From Parachitinimonas caeni (lineage in GTDB: Bacteria > Pseudomonadota > Gammaproteobacteria > Burkholderiales > Chitinimonadaceae): a stretch of 64,000 nucleotides of DNA. The notes under the pieces are model-generated. The model saw only the letters and a list, made by a program, of their open reading frames with translations. It was not told where the DNA came from and did no database searches. The stretch's first letter is position 1. Each line of letters starts with the position of its first letter. The DNA lies in the NCBI RefSeq assembly GCF_030129945.1, contig NZ_JARRAF010000007.1, positions 156,252-220,251 on the forward strand, written 5' to 3'. This document shows, piece by piece, positions 34,685-44,122 of this stretch. The position numbers and the translations under genes were made by a program.

Positions 34685-37180
34685 TTGAAACGCGATCTTT
34701 CCTTCCCGCTCCGTCTAGGCACCCTGGCCCTCGCTACCCTCACCGTCTTCACTCTGACTGCCTGCAGCTCGGGGGGTGACAGTGGCAGTTCTTCCGGCAG
34801 CCAGTCGGGCGGACAAACCGGCGGTACCGCAACCTATCGTTCTGGCGACCTCGACCGTAATTTCGCCACTGCCGGCACCTTGCAGACGCAATTTGCCCAA
34901 GCTCCGGTGCGGCCGCTGGCCAGCCGCGTTCTGGCCGATGGCAAGCAAATCATCGTCAGCGAATCCAATGACGGCAGCGGACTGCTGATCCAGATCACCC
35001 GCCTGCTGGCTGATGGCAAGATCGACACCGGCTTTGGCAGCGAAGGCCGGCTACTGGTGCCCCCGACTGGCGACACCAGCGAACTGAGCGCCCTGACTGC
35101 AGCTTTCCAGACTGACAATCAGATTATTGTTGCGACCACCAGCACCCGCGTCGGTCGGGAAGTCCCCCATCCCGTCACCTTGCATCGCATCAAGCTCGAC
35201 AGCGGTCTGGATCGCAGCTTTGCCAATAGTGGCAGCCTGCTGGTACCCAACAGCCACAACGTGGCAGCCCTCGCTATCGATAGCCAGAGTCGCATCCTGG
35301 CTTTGAGCCGCGACACGCTCTGGGTGAAAAACAGCCTGACGCGCTTCAGTCGTGACGGCGCCATCGACACCGCTTTTGCCTCTGGCGGTACGCTTGAATT
35401 GGCTACAGAGCAACAAATGGGGGTTAGCACACGCAGTCTGGCGCTGGATGCCAGCGGAAAAATCACCGTTGCGGGTCTAGTCAAAGGTAGCAGTGGTAAG
35501 CGCGATATTTTGCTGGTCCGCCGCTATCTGGCCGATGGCACGATCGACGCCAGTCTGAATGCCAGCGGGCAGATCCTGCTCGACAAAACCGGCCTGCATG
35601 CCGATTCGCCGCTATCCCTGCTGACGCAAGCAGATGGCATCTATCTTGCAGGACATCGGGATGGCGACAAGCTTGGTCAGCTTGCGCTGCTGCGCTTTAA
35701 TGAAGCGGGCACCCAGGTCAAGACCTTTGACACCCCCTTCAGCGACAGCAATCTGACCAACGCCAGCCCACCAGCCCTGCTTGGCAGCCCGCAAGGCGGC
35801 ATCATTATCGCTGCCCCCTATGTGACCTCCGCCGGCACCACCGAGGCAGGGGTGGTCAAACTCTCGGTACAAGGCGCAAACAGCGAGATCATCACCGGCA
35901 TAGGCCGTGGCCTGAGCGGACTGGATGCCACCAGCACCGGCCTGACCATTGCCAGCAGCCGTCGCACCACCATTCTGCTGGTACCGGTCAATGACAAATT
36001 TCAGGTACTGGCCAACGCCGGCAACGACGATCTGGGCATGACCCGTTTTGCCCAAACTGTTTTGGTAGACACCAGCTATGGCCGCAACGGTACCAATTCA
36101 CTGGAATTTGGTGCAGGTACCTACTTCAAGCAGGCCAACGTCACCAGCAATGCGGGGGATCGCGTGTTCATGAGCCTGAGCAATGCCTACAGCGCCAATC
36201 TGGCAGCGCTGGACAGCATCGGCCGCCGGGTGGGTGCCTTCGATAGCGTGACGCTGGCCAATGAACTGTCAGCCGCCGCCATCTACAGCATCGCCGCCAC
36301 GGCCGATGGCGGTCTGGCGGTAGTCGGCGCTCGCCGCAATGCCGCCAACTTTAGCGTGAAGTTATGGCGGCTCGACAGCAACGGCCGGCGAGTCAGCAGC
36401 TTCGGGCAGAGTGGTGAAATGGACATCAGCCAACTGAACGCAACCAATCTGGCCAGCCTCAGTGATGGCAGCCTGCTACTGAGCGGCCGCACCTACCATC
36501 GCATTTCCAGTGCTGGCAAAGTCGTTGCCAGTGAACCCCTGCGCGGCAATCCCGTCCTGCAAGGCGGCACCCCACTGGCCTTGCCGGATGGCGGCTTTGT
36601 GACACTGCTTTGGGATAGTAATCAAGCCTGGATCAAACGCTTCAAGAGCGATGAACTGGAAGACACCAGTTTTGGGCAGGGCGGCACAGCCATGCTGCAA
36701 CTGGCGCAGTCAGAAAGTGCAACCGGCTGGTCGATGATGCGGCAGAGCGACGGCAAGTTGCTGGTCAGCGTTACCCTTAGCTATGGCAGTCAGGATCAAC
36801 GCTTGCGATTGTTCCGGTTGCAGGCGAATGGGCAGGTGGATACCAGCTTTGGCAGCAATGGCTCGATCGAGATTCTTGGCAACAACCGGCAGCAGGCAGG
36901 CTTCAACCATCGCCCCCGCCAGTTGGCCGTCAACACTGAGGGGCTGATCTATGTCGTCGCCAACCGTAGCGATGCCCAGACCAGCCACAGCAGTTTGCTG
37001 CGCTACCAGACCAATGGTCAGCTGGATGCCCGCTTTGGCAATGGCGGGGAGGTCGTGTTGAATCTGGGGGAGAAGGATGAGCCTTTAGGCTTGGCCTTGC
37101 AGGCAGGCCGTCCCGTCGTGCTTGCTCAGGCCACCATCAAAGGTAAGCCCTGGCAGGTGGTCAGCAAAGTGCTGCCGTAA
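34685..37180 (+). CDS. Delta-60 repeat lipoprotein (paralogue 1)
   Basis: An 831-residue protein from a TTG start with GAGG upstream. The signal peptide ends in a lipobox (FTLTAC-SS, Cys27), so it is a lipoprotein. After a Gly/Ser linker, about 12-14 repeats of the delta-60 type follow, each with a core like LADGKIDTGFGSEGRL preceded by a strand pair (AGTR...QIIVA). This is a predicted beta-propeller or beta-helix surface protein. The N-terminus and repeats match the gene at 38305, its tandem paralogue. The ligand is unknown. Confidence 0.83.
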   Translation: MKRDLSFPLRLGTLALATLTVFTLTACSSGGDSGSSSGSQSGGQTGGTATYRSGDLDRNFATAGTLQTQFAQAPVRPLASRVLADGKQIIVSESNDGSGLLIQITRLLADGKIDTGFGSEGRLLVPPTGDTSELSALTAAFQTDNQIIVATTSTRVGREVPHPVTLHRIKLDSGLDRSFANSGSLLVPNSHNVAALAIDSQSRILALSRDTLWVKNSLTRFSRDGAIDTAFASGGTLELATEQQMGVSTRSLALDASGKITVAGLVKGSSGKRDILLVRRYLADGTIDASLNASGQILLDKTGLHADSPLSLLTQADGIYLAGHRDGDKLGQLALLRFNEAGTQVKTFDTPFSDSNLTNASPPALLGSPQGGIIIAAPYVTSAGTTEAGVVKLSVQGANSEIITGIGRGLSGLDATSTGLTIASSRRTTILLVPVNDKFQVLANAGNDDLGMTRFAQTVLVDTSYGRNGTNSLEFGAGTYFKQANVTSNAGDRVFMSLSNAYSANLAALDSIGRRVGAFDSVTLANELSAAAIYSIAATADGGLAVVGARRNAANFSVKLWRLDSNGRRVSSFGQSGEMDISQLNATNLASLSDGSLLLSGRTYHRISSAGKVVASEPLRGNPVLQGGTPLALPDGGFVTLLWDSNQAWIKRFKSDELEDTSFGQGGTAMLQLAQSESATGWSMMRQSDGKLLVSVTLSYGSQDQRLRLFRLQANGQVDTSFGSNGSIEILGNNRQQAGFNHRPRQLAVNTEGLIYVVANRSDAQTSHSSLLRYQTNGQLDARFGNGGEVVLNLGEKDEPLGLALQAGRPVVLAQATIKGKPWQVVSKVLP

Positions 37181-37259
37181 GCACGCTGTCAGCAGGCGGG
37201 GGTCTGTAAAAAGCAGCAGATCGCCCTGCTTGCCACCGATCCGAATGGCCGATTGACCG

Positions 37260-37300
37260 GGTCAGGCAGGTGCCGGAGACACGCTCCGCACTGCCTGACC
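37260..37300 (+). terminator. Strong hairpin after delta-60 gene, possible terminator
   Basis: A 10-bp stem GGTCAGGCAG / CTGCCTGACC continues into an inner stem GTGC-CGGAG / CTCCG-CAC with a 5-nt loop. No T run follows, so it may be a processed or factor-dependent terminator, or another RNA structure. Confidence 0.5.
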
Positions 37301-37363
37301 ACTGCGCGATCAATTCAAAAAATGAATGAATAATCATAGACATAACCCTAACCAAACCATTCA

Positions 37364-37403
37364 GTTAGTCTCTGGTTAGTGGCGTTAGCCTCTTGTTAGT
37401 GGG
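37364..37403 (+). repeat. 20-bp tandem repeat upstream of outer-membrane protein gene
   Basis: Two adjacent 20-bp units, GTTAGTCTCTGGTTAGTGGC and GTTAGCCTCTTGTTAGTGGG, match at 17 of 20 positions. Each contains two GTTAG half-sites 11 bp apart. They lie 69-108 nt before the start codon at 37472, a position suited to an activator binding site. An inverted CTAACC occurs just upstream at about 37350. Confidence 0.6.
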
Positions 37404-37471
37404 CGATCTGACAGCAAGCTTTCAGAATGCGGCTTCTTTCGATTACACAACAACGATCCACGAGGATAGTC

Positions 37472-38026
37472 ATGAAAAAGCAAAGCATTCTGTTCGCACT
37501 TCTCGCCACCATCGCCGCCCCGGTTTTTGCTGATGGTTTCTACGCAGGCGCCGATCTGGGCCGCAGCAAGCTGGAAGCCGATATCGATGATCATTACTCT
37601 CTGAGCGCAACGGATACCACTTGGTCGGTATTCGGTGGCTATGACTTCAACCAGTATCTGGCAGCTGAAGTGGGTTATCGCGGCCTGGGTTCGAGCAGCG
37701 AAACCGACACCATTTCTGGCGTTAAATACGATGCCACCCTGAAGGCACGCGCTCTGCAGTTCTCCGTATTGGGCAAGTTGCCGGTCAACGATCGCTTCGA
37801 CGTGTTTGCTCGCCTGGGCCTGGCTTCCATTCGCGCCGAACTGGACGCCAAGGTAGGTAACCGCACCGTAACCCACCACGAAACCGAAACCAAGCCCCTG
37901 ATCGGCCTGGGTGCACGTTTCGCCGTTACCAAGAATGTCGGCCTGCGCGCCGAATGGACACGTTTCGCCAAGCTGGAAGATGCCAAGCTGTCCACGCTGA
38001 CTTTCGGCGCCGACATCCGCTTCTAA
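37472..38026 (+). CDS. Small outer-membrane beta-barrel protein (OmpA-like/porin family)
   Basis: A 184-residue protein from the ATG at 37472 (AGGA 7 nt upstream). The signal peptide is MKKQSILFALLATIAAPVFA, cut before DGFYAGADLG. The mature ~164 residues contain eight amphipathic strands with alternating hydrophobic residues and a C-terminal LSTLTFGADIRF ending in Phe, the usual OMP signature. It has no peptidoglycan-binding domain. It sits between two delta-60 lipoprotein genes and may form a surface complex with them; that is inferred from position. Confidence 0.85.
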   Translation: MKKQSILFALLATIAAPVFADGFYAGADLGRSKLEADIDDHYSLSATDTTWSVFGGYDFNQYLAAEVGYRGLGSSSETDTISGVKYDATLKARALQFSVLGKLPVNDRFDVFARLGLASIRAELDAKVGNRTVTHHETETKPLIGLGARFAVTKNVGLRAEWTRFAKLEDAKLSTLTFGADIRF

Positions 38027-38080
38027 GCCAGCTTTCAGGAAGCGGTAGCCTCTGCTCTCACCGCAAAGGCCGCCTCCCCC

Positions 38081-38117
38081 AAACGGCACTCTGTTATCAG
38101 GGTGCCGTTTTGCTTTT
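38081..38117 (+). terminator. Terminator of the OmpA-like gene
   Basis: Stem AAACGGCAC / GTGCCGTTT with a short inner CTG/CAG helix, followed by TGCTTTTT. Confidence 0.8.
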
Positions 38118-38304
38118 TAACGACCAGATCACAACCCAACACAGCCAAATCGGGGAAGTTGCAATATTCACAATTCAATGAACTATTTCGAATGACGCGA
38201 ACCTTATTCAGCGTGTATCTAGCAACAACCCTGCTAAATACTCGCTAAAAATCAATCAATTATTTCGGCAAAAGTCGCCGAATCGTCGCTTTGAGGTAGT
38301 CATT

Positions 38305-40791
38305 TTGGAATTTCGTCACCCCTCCCCGCTTCGCCTTAGCCATCTTGCCCTGGCCACACTTACCGCACTTGCCCTGACTGCCTGTAATTCAGGCGATAGT
38401 GGCAACTCCAACGAGCAAACTGCCCACAAGTCCGGATCACTTGACCCGAGTTTTGGCGAGAAAGGTAAATTGATTGAACAGGTCGGCCAGCCGACCAACT
38501 ACGCGGTCGCCAGCCGGCAATTGGCCGATGGCAAAGTGATGCTGCTGCATAGTGTGGCCGATGGCAGCCCACGAATGATCCAAGTGCTGTTAAGCCGGCT
38601 CTTACCAAACGGCCAGCGGGATGACAGCTTCGGCAATCAGGGCAGTGTGGTGGTATCTGAGCTCAATTCCCTGGATGGCATCGGCATTTACGCTGCTGCC
38701 ATACAACCAGATGGCCAACTCGTGTTTGCCATTCAGGAACAGCGGGTAAGAGGCCCACGCCCCCCACTGCGCTTGATACGGATCGGCCTGGATGGTAAAC
38801 GCGATACCAGCTTCGGCAATCAGGGCGAATTGACGATTGAAACCGTCGCCTTTGTCAAATCAATGACCGTTGATGAAGCGGGCAACATTGTCGGCGCAGG
38901 ATGGAGCACGAGGGTTGCCGGCAGCGCTTCAGCGGTATTCCGAGTCAATCGGTACGGCAAGCTGGATACTGGCTTCGGCCAGGGAGGCACAGCCGTGATC
39001 ATGGCCAACCGCACATCACATTTACAGACCGACAGTTTAAGCATCGACTCACAAGGGCGAATTCTGGTCGCCGCCATGACGGAGGTAGCCAGCGACACCA
39101 GCGCCCAGCTGGTGGTCAGCCGACTGAATCGTGATGGTAGCCCCGACACCAGCTTGAACAATAGTGGCGAGCTGGTACAAAGCCAGACTGGCGGACATAG
39201 CCATTCGTCGCTGGCCATGACCCCTGAAGCGAATGGTGGTTTTGCCGTTGCCTACAATCGCCGGGAGAAAATCAGAGACCCCATCAATGTCCTGCGCTTC
39301 CGCGACGATGGTAGCCTGGCGGCCATCATAGAAACCCCACTCTCCACGCCATCCAATGGGATTGGGGATCGGATCGGGCTGGTTCCCACCTCAGATGGTC
39401 GTCTGTTGCTCGCCAATAACTCGCCCTCCAACCAGCAAAATGAAGTGGCCTTGGTCCGCCTGGGTCGAGGTGGTACCAGCGGCGATTACGGTCGCGATTT
39501 CAGCTTTGGTAAGGATGGAGTGCTGCAAACCGGCATCACTGGCGTGAGCTTCGGCACCAGCCTGGACCTCAGCCGTACCAGCAATGGCATTCAGCTTTTC
39601 GCCAGCGGCAATAAATCCGAGCTGACGGCCCTGAGCTTCGATAGCCTCGGCAACCCGGATAGCCGTTTTGGCAAGAGTGGGGTCAGTGAGCTGAACTTCG
39701 GTCTGGGTAGCGTTCCCCAACAAACCGCCATGGCCGCCAATAACGCGAACCGGCTGTTTGTTGCGACAACCGCTGCCTCCCGCACCAGTCTGCTGATGCT
39801 CGATGCCAATGGGCGACGGGCCAGCCTTCCAAGCGGCACCCCCAACCCCTCCAATACGACCGGCATCGACCTGCTGCAGGACATGACCGCGCTACCGGAC
39901 GGCGGTATCGGCCTGATGGGCACCCGTTGCCAGCTTTCCGATGATTGCAGCTTGCCCGTGGTAACCCGGCTGGATGCCGATGGTCGTCGCGTCAGTCGCT
40001 TTGGCAATGAAGGCGAAGTCAGCCTCAAGGGCGACGCCATTGCCGCAATGCCGGACAACGGACTGGTCGTCAGCCATTTCAGCGGCTACACCCGACTCAA
40101 TGCAGAAGGCAAGGTGCAGTATCAGGTTGGTAGCGATAACCAGTGGCTGACCGGCGCCCCGCTTTACCTCACAGGCAAGCTGACCAGTGCCCAGGATGGC
40201 AGTTTTGATGCGCTGGCCTGGCGCTACGATGTGGTCGGCATCATCCGGCACCTGCCGGACGGCAAGCTGGACGAACGACTCGGCAACAAAGGCGTCGCCA
40301 GTCTTCCGCTTGGCGGGGCCCAGAGGCTGGATAGGTGGACGCAACTGCGCCAGAGCAACGGCAAGCTGCTCTTGGCCGGGGTGATCAAATATAGCGATGA
40401 TGACCAGCGCCTGCGGATCTACCGGCTGACTGCGGATGGCAAGCCGGATACCAGCTACGGCAGCAACGGCATGCTGGAAACACCGCAACGCAGCCACCCC
40501 GTCAACTTCGACAACAGCAGCCGTACCCCGCAGCTGGCCCAGCAGGAAGATGGCAAGCTCTATGTACTGGCCCGCAGTAGCGAGAACGGCTCAAGCCATA
40601 CCCGCCTGTTGCGCTACACCGCAGACGGCCAGGTGGATTCCAGCTTCGGCAATCAGGGTGAAGCGGTATTGAACCTGGGTGACACTGAAGTCCCGCTGTC
40701 GCTGACCATGCAATCCGGCCGGCCCGTAGTCAGCAGTCAGATTACGCTCAAAGGCTTTAACCGCCTGGCGATTGCACGGGTTCTTCCGTAA
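38305..40791 (+). CDS. Delta-60 repeat lipoprotein (paralogue 2)
   Basis: An 828-residue protein from a TTG start (GAGG about 10 nt upstream). The lipobox is ALTAC-NS. The sequence then repeats units such as LDPSFGEKGKLI, QRDDSFGNQGSVVV and KRDTSFGNQGELTI, each preceded by DGQLVFA-type strands, the delta-60 repeat. It is homologous along its whole length to the gene at 34685, including the identical N-terminal LALATLT segment. It is probably outer-membrane-anchored and surface-facing or periplasmic. No enzymatic motif is seen. Both paralogues use the rare TTG start. Confidence 0.83.
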   Translation: MEFRHPSPLRLSHLALATLTALALTACNSGDSGNSNEQTAHKSGSLDPSFGEKGKLIEQVGQPTNYAVASRQLADGKVMLLHSVADGSPRMIQVLLSRLLPNGQRDDSFGNQGSVVVSELNSLDGIGIYAAAIQPDGQLVFAIQEQRVRGPRPPLRLIRIGLDGKRDTSFGNQGELTIETVAFVKSMTVDEAGNIVGAGWSTRVAGSASAVFRVNRYGKLDTGFGQGGTAVIMANRTSHLQTDSLSIDSQGRILVAAMTEVASDTSAQLVVSRLNRDGSPDTSLNNSGELVQSQTGGHSHSSLAMTPEANGGFAVAYNRREKIRDPINVLRFRDDGSLAAIIETPLSTPSNGIGDRIGLVPTSDGRLLLANNSPSNQQNEVALVRLGRGGTSGDYGRDFSFGKDGVLQTGITGVSFGTSLDLSRTSNGIQLFASGNKSELTALSFDSLGNPDSRFGKSGVSELNFGLGSVPQQTAMAANNANRLFVATTAASRTSLLMLDANGRRASLPSGTPNPSNTTGIDLLQDMTALPDGGIGLMGTRCQLSDDCSLPVVTRLDADGRRVSRFGNEGEVSLKGDAIAAMPDNGLVVSHFSGYTRLNAEGKVQYQVGSDNQWLTGAPLYLTGKLTSAQDGSFDALAWRYDVVGIIRHLPDGKLDERLGNKGVASLPLGGAQRLDRWTQLRQSNGKLLLAGVIKYSDDDQRLRIYRLTADGKPDTSYGSNGMLETPQRSHPVNFDNSSRTPQLAQQEDGKLYVLARSSENGSSHTRLLRYTADGQVDSSFGNQGEAVLNLGDTEVPLSLTMQSGRPVVSSQITLKGFNRLAIARVLP

Positions 40792-40981
40792 AACCCCCTC
40801 TGAAATTCCCGAAACCGCCTTGCAGCGAGGCAGTTTCGGGGCCTGCGAACTTTTCTGGCGTGAAAGAGCCTCTATAACGGTTGCAGTCACCCAAGCAAGC
40901 CGGCGGCACGGCAGTTTGTGGTGACTCGCCCTCCCCTGCTTGGGTTTTGACCCAATTTCATCTTCCCGAAACGAGAGGCCA

Positions 40982-43018
40982 ATGAAACTGGACGCCCCAC
41001 TATCCCCCGGCAACCCATCGCTTGCGGCCACCGCCTTCGACACGATCCTCGACCAGCTCATCGTTCGCCCGGACGATGCAGGCACCGACTCACTGGCCCG
41101 TTTGATTGATCTGATCCGCCCAACCCGGTTGTCAGCGCTCGATGCCAGCATCAACGCCATCCGCTCGCTGACCTTCCTGCTGAGCCAACGTCCCGACTAC
41201 CGGCAGGCGCTGCGCAACCACCTGATGACCGTGATCGGCAGCCGACGCCAGCTGCAGCTGTATACCGACAGCGGCATCCTCAGCAATGAAGGCATCTGGA
41301 GCGCCTTTCGTAACCGGCTGGGCGCCAAGCTGCTGCCCGCCGAGTACCGCGATGGTTATCTTAAAGATGTGCTCGGCAAGCTGTTCGACCGCCAGGATGA
41401 CTACGAATGGGTCGCAGCACTGCCTGACGCCGTCTGGCTGGATCTGTGGCAGGTGCTGGAAATCGACGAACACGCGCCGGCGATTCATACCCGCAACAGC
41501 CGGCTGGAAATGCTGGAAGCCGCGCAGGTGCTGTCGTACCGGATTGCGGCCATCGGCCTGGAGCCGGAGCTGGTACGCAACCATCCGGCCATTGAGCAGT
41601 TCGAATCGCCGTTTCTGACGCAGAACGTGGTGCTACGTGATTATCTGGAGCAATACAAGGCGCGCTTATTCGACCCAGCGCAGGCACATGAGGATGACCG
41701 CCATGTGCGGGTACTGCTCGACCAGTGTGAAGACGTCGTGCGCAAGGTCCGCAAAACTGCTGCCCGTGAAGGCGTCAGCGTCAGCCTGACTTACCTGATG
41801 GTGCGTCTGCGCCAGCATCTGGATCGCCTGCGCCTGCTGCTTGATCTGCTCGACCCGGAAGGCGTCGCCGATCTGCCGCAGCGCTCGCTTGCCCTGTTCA
41901 AGACTCTGGTCGAAGCGGAAAACCGTCGCACCAGTCTGGTTGATCTGTTCACCACCAATACCGACTTGCTGGCTCTGCAGGTCACCGAACACGCTGGCCG
42001 TACCGGCGAACATTACATCGCCAGCAATCGTGGCGAATGGCTACAGATGGGGCGGTCTGCCATGGGGGCCGGGTTCATCGTCGGTTTCATGGCCCTCGTC
42101 AAGATCCTGCTGGCCAAGCTCAAATTGGCACCGCTGATCGAGGCGTTTGCCTTCAGCATGAATTACTCCCTGGGCTTCATGCTGGTTCATATTCTGCATT
42201 TCACAATCGCCACCAAACAACCGGCCATGACTGCCGCAGCCATTGCCGCCAGCATGGAGCAACACGACAAAGGCCGTGGCGATGCGCTCGATGGTCTGGC
42301 AGAGCTGATTGAAGCCGTTGCCCGAACCCAATTCGTGGCGATTCTGGGCAATGTGTTGGTCGCCATTCCCACCGCCCTGCTGATTGCCGTAAGCGTCAAA
42401 TACGGCCTGGGCGAAGTCTGGATCAGCCCTGAAAAAGCCCGCCATCTGCTGCACGACCTCGATCCAATCCACAGTCTGGCCTTGCCCCATGCAGCCATCG
42501 CCGGAATCTGCCTGTTTCTGGCCGGTTTGATATCTGGTTATTACGATAATCAGGCGATCTACAACCGGGTGCCAGCCCGATTGCAGCAATTGCGCTGGCC
42601 GCGTCGTTTGCTGGGTGAGGCGCGCTGGAGCCGCGTCTGCGCGTATGTCGAGAACAATTTGGGCGCACTCGCCGGTAACTTCTTTTTCGGCATCATGCTG
42701 GGTTCGATCGGCACCATCGGCTTTCTGCTTGGCCTGCCTATCGACATCCGCCACATCACCTTTTCGTCGGCCAATCTGGCCTATGCCGCCGTTGCGCTCG
42801 ACTTTCAGCTGCCTTGGCAAACCTGGCTGCTGTCGGTCGCCGGCATTGCCTTGATCGGCGCCACCAACCTTGCCGTGAGCTTTGGCCTTGCCCTGTTTGT
42901 TGCCTTGCGTGCCCGCCGCACCAGCTTTACCCGTAGCCGCGCCTTACTGGGGAAACTGGCCAGCCGCTTTATGCGAGGCCCCCGCCGCTTCTTCGTCGCC
43001 CCAGCCGAGGAGAGTTAG
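40982..43018 (+). CDS. SpecificRecomb/Gcr-family integral membrane protein
   Basis: A 678-residue protein from the ATG at 40982 (GAGAGG upstream). The N-terminal ~370 residues are helical and cytoplasmic (DASINAIRSLTFLLSQRPDYRQALRNHL, LLPAEYRDGYLKDVLGKLFDR). The C-terminal part (~370-650) holds about six TM helices, with GRTGEHYIASNRGEWLQMGRSAMGAG and SGYYDNQAIYNRVPARL in between. This is the family often named 'site-specific recombinase Gcr'. No recombinase catalytic motif is visible and the membrane topology argues against that name. The real function is unknown. TAG stop abuts a repeat fragment. Confidence 0.85.
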   Translation: MKLDAPLSPGNPSLAATAFDTILDQLIVRPDDAGTDSLARLIDLIRPTRLSALDASINAIRSLTFLLSQRPDYRQALRNHLMTVIGSRRQLQLYTDSGILSNEGIWSAFRNRLGAKLLPAEYRDGYLKDVLGKLFDRQDDYEWVAALPDAVWLDLWQVLEIDEHAPAIHTRNSRLEMLEAAQVLSYRIAAIGLEPELVRNHPAIEQFESPFLTQNVVLRDYLEQYKARLFDPAQAHEDDRHVRVLLDQCEDVVRKVRKTAAREGVSVSLTYLMVRLRQHLDRLRLLLDLLDPEGVADLPQRSLALFKTLVEAENRRTSLVDLFTTNTDLLALQVTEHAGRTGEHYIASNRGEWLQMGRSAMGAGFIVGFMALVKILLAKLKLAPLIEAFAFSMNYSLGFMLVHILHFTIATKQPAMTAAAIAASMEQHDKGRGDALDGLAELIEAVARTQFVAILGNVLVAIPTALLIAVSVKYGLGEVWISPEKARHLLHDLDPIHSLALPHAAIAGICLFLAGLISGYYDNQAIYNRVPARLQQLRWPRRLLGEARWSRVCAYVENNLGALAGNFFFGIMLGSIGTIGFLLGLPIDIRHITFSSANLAYAAVALDFQLPWQTWLLSVAGIALIGATNLAVSFGLALFVALRARRTSFTRSRALLGKLASRFMRGPRRFFVAPAEES

Positions 43019-43046
43019 GCTCTGTTGAGGTTTGGTTCTGCTGACG
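43018..43046 (+). repeat. GGCTCTGTTGACGT-family repeat fragment, copy 4
   Basis: GGCTCTGTTGAGGTTTGG starts exactly at the G of the TAG stop codon (43016-43018). A second similar piece, GGTTCTGCTGACG, follows at 43034. Only ends remain, with no hairpin interior. It leads straight into a terminator hairpin. Confidence 0.6.
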
Positions 43047-43069
43047 CCCTCTGCACGAGGGCGTTTTTC
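43044..43069 (+). terminator. Terminator of the Gcr-family gene
   Basis: Stem ACGCCCTC / GAGGGCGT with a 5-nt loop and TTTTTC. Confidence 0.9.
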
Positions 43070-43115
43070 TTTGGCAGACGATAAGCGGCATTGCTTGATT
43101 TCTGTCTTTGCATTA

Positions 43116-43137
43116 AATTTCAGAAAAGTCAGAAATT
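43116..43137. promoter_or_regulatory. Inverted-repeat operator AATTTC-N10-GAAATT, site 1
   Basis: AATTTC (43116-43121) and GAAATT (43132-43137) are separated by 10 nt and lie 13 nt before the start codon of the GbsR-like regulator. The same arms and spacing occur at 44123-44144. It is a likely autoregulatory operator, inferred from position and duplication. Confidence 0.65.
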
Positions 43138-43150
43138 AAAGGAATTAACG

Positions 43151-43705
43151 ATGCAACTCTCTCCCACCGCCCAGCGTTTTGTTTTGCACTGGGGTGAAAT
43201 GGGTACCCGCTGGGGCGTCAACCGCACGGTGGCGCAAATTCATGCCCTGCTGTTTCTGGCCGACCGGCCGCTGAATGCCGACGAGATTGTCGAGACGCTG
43301 GGAGTCGCCCGTTCCAATGTCAGCGTCAGTCTGAAAGAGCTGCAAGGCTGGGGGCTGGTGCGCGTAGTGCATGTGATGGGCGACCGCCGCGACCATTTTC
43401 AGACCTTTGAGGATGTCTGGGACATCTTCCGTGTGGTGGTGGAAGAGCGGAAACGGCGTGAGATCGACCCAACGCTGACGGTGCTGCGCGATTGCACGCT
43501 CGAAGCCGAAAGCGACCCGATGCTTTCTGACTCGGCCCGTCGCAAGTTGCAGATGTCGCTGGATTTTATGGAGTCGATGGCCGAAGGCTACGATGAGTTG
43601 AAGCGCCTGCCCCCGGCTACCCTGATGCGCCTATTGCACTTTGGCAGCAAGGTTCAGCGCTGGTTTGGCCGCAAGGATGAAGCCCCCGACAACGAGAGGA
43701 AGTAA
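43151..43705 (+). CDS. GbsR/MarR-like transcriptional regulator
   Basis: A 184-residue protein from the ATG at 43151 (AAAGGA upstream). An N-terminal winged helix (about 20-85) with NRTVAQIHALLFLADRPLNADEIVETLGVARSNVSVSLKELQGWGLVRVVHVMGDRRDHFQ is typical of the GbsR group of MarR-like regulators. The C-terminal half is helical, for dimerisation. Inverted repeats AATTTC-N10-GAAATT upstream of this gene and of 44150 are its probable operators, suggesting autoregulation and control of the membrane-protein operon. The stop overlaps the next start (TAATG). Confidence 0.88.
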   Translation: MQLSPTAQRFVLHWGEMGTRWGVNRTVAQIHALLFLADRPLNADEIVETLGVARSNVSVSLKELQGWGLVRVVHVMGDRRDHFQTFEDVWDIFRVVVEERKRREIDPTLTVLRDCTLEAESDPMLSDSARRKLQMSLDFMESMAEGYDELKRLPPATLMRLLHFGSKVQRWFGRKDEAPDNERK

Positions 43706-44109
43706 TGAACATGCAAACCTACCCCTTGATGCTGTTCTATGACGGCGCCTGCCCCCTGTGCGTTACCGAGATGACTCGTCTACACCAGCGTGATCGGGCT
43801 GGTCACCTGCAGATGGTCGATATTGCCAGACCCGATTTTCAACCCGAGCGCTACGGTGCCAGCCTGGACGCCATGCGCACGGAATTGCACGGGCTTACGG
43901 CCGATGGCCGGTTGCTGGTGGGTATTGATGCCATCTACGCCAGCTACGCTGCAGTAGGCTGGGGCTGGCTGGCTGCCCCACTCAAAATCAGCCCGCTCAA
44001 GCCCTTCTGGCGCCGGGCCTATCGCTGGTTGGCACGGAATCGTTATCGGGCCAGCCAAGTATTGGGCTACCGCTGCACGGAGGGCGTTTGTAGCGCCCGC
44101 TTCAAGTAG
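43705..44109 (+). CDS. DCC family thiol-disulfide oxidoreductase-like protein
   Basis: A 134-residue DUF393/DCC protein. The N-terminal thioredoxin-like motif is LMLFYDGACPLCVTEMTRL, with DxxCxxC, and VDIARPDF and LLVGIDAIYASYAAVGWGW follow. The C-terminal region has a hydrophobic segment and a Cys near the end (CTEGVC). Family members are predicted redox proteins of unknown substrate. It overlaps the regulator stop codon by 1 nt, so the two are translationally coupled. Confidence 0.9.
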   Translation: MNMQTYPLMLFYDGACPLCVTEMTRLHQRDRAGHLQMVDIARPDFQPERYGASLDAMRTELHGLTADGRLLVGIDAIYASYAAVGWGWLAAPLKISPLKPFWRRAYRWLARNRYRASQVLGYRCTEGVCSARFK

Positions 44110-44122
44110 TTTTTGGTTCACT

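Noticed and set aside
40982..43018. Site-specific recombinase as the function of the Gcr-family gene
   Set aside because: No tyrosine or serine recombinase catalytic residues, and the C-terminal half is made of TM helices. The name is historical.
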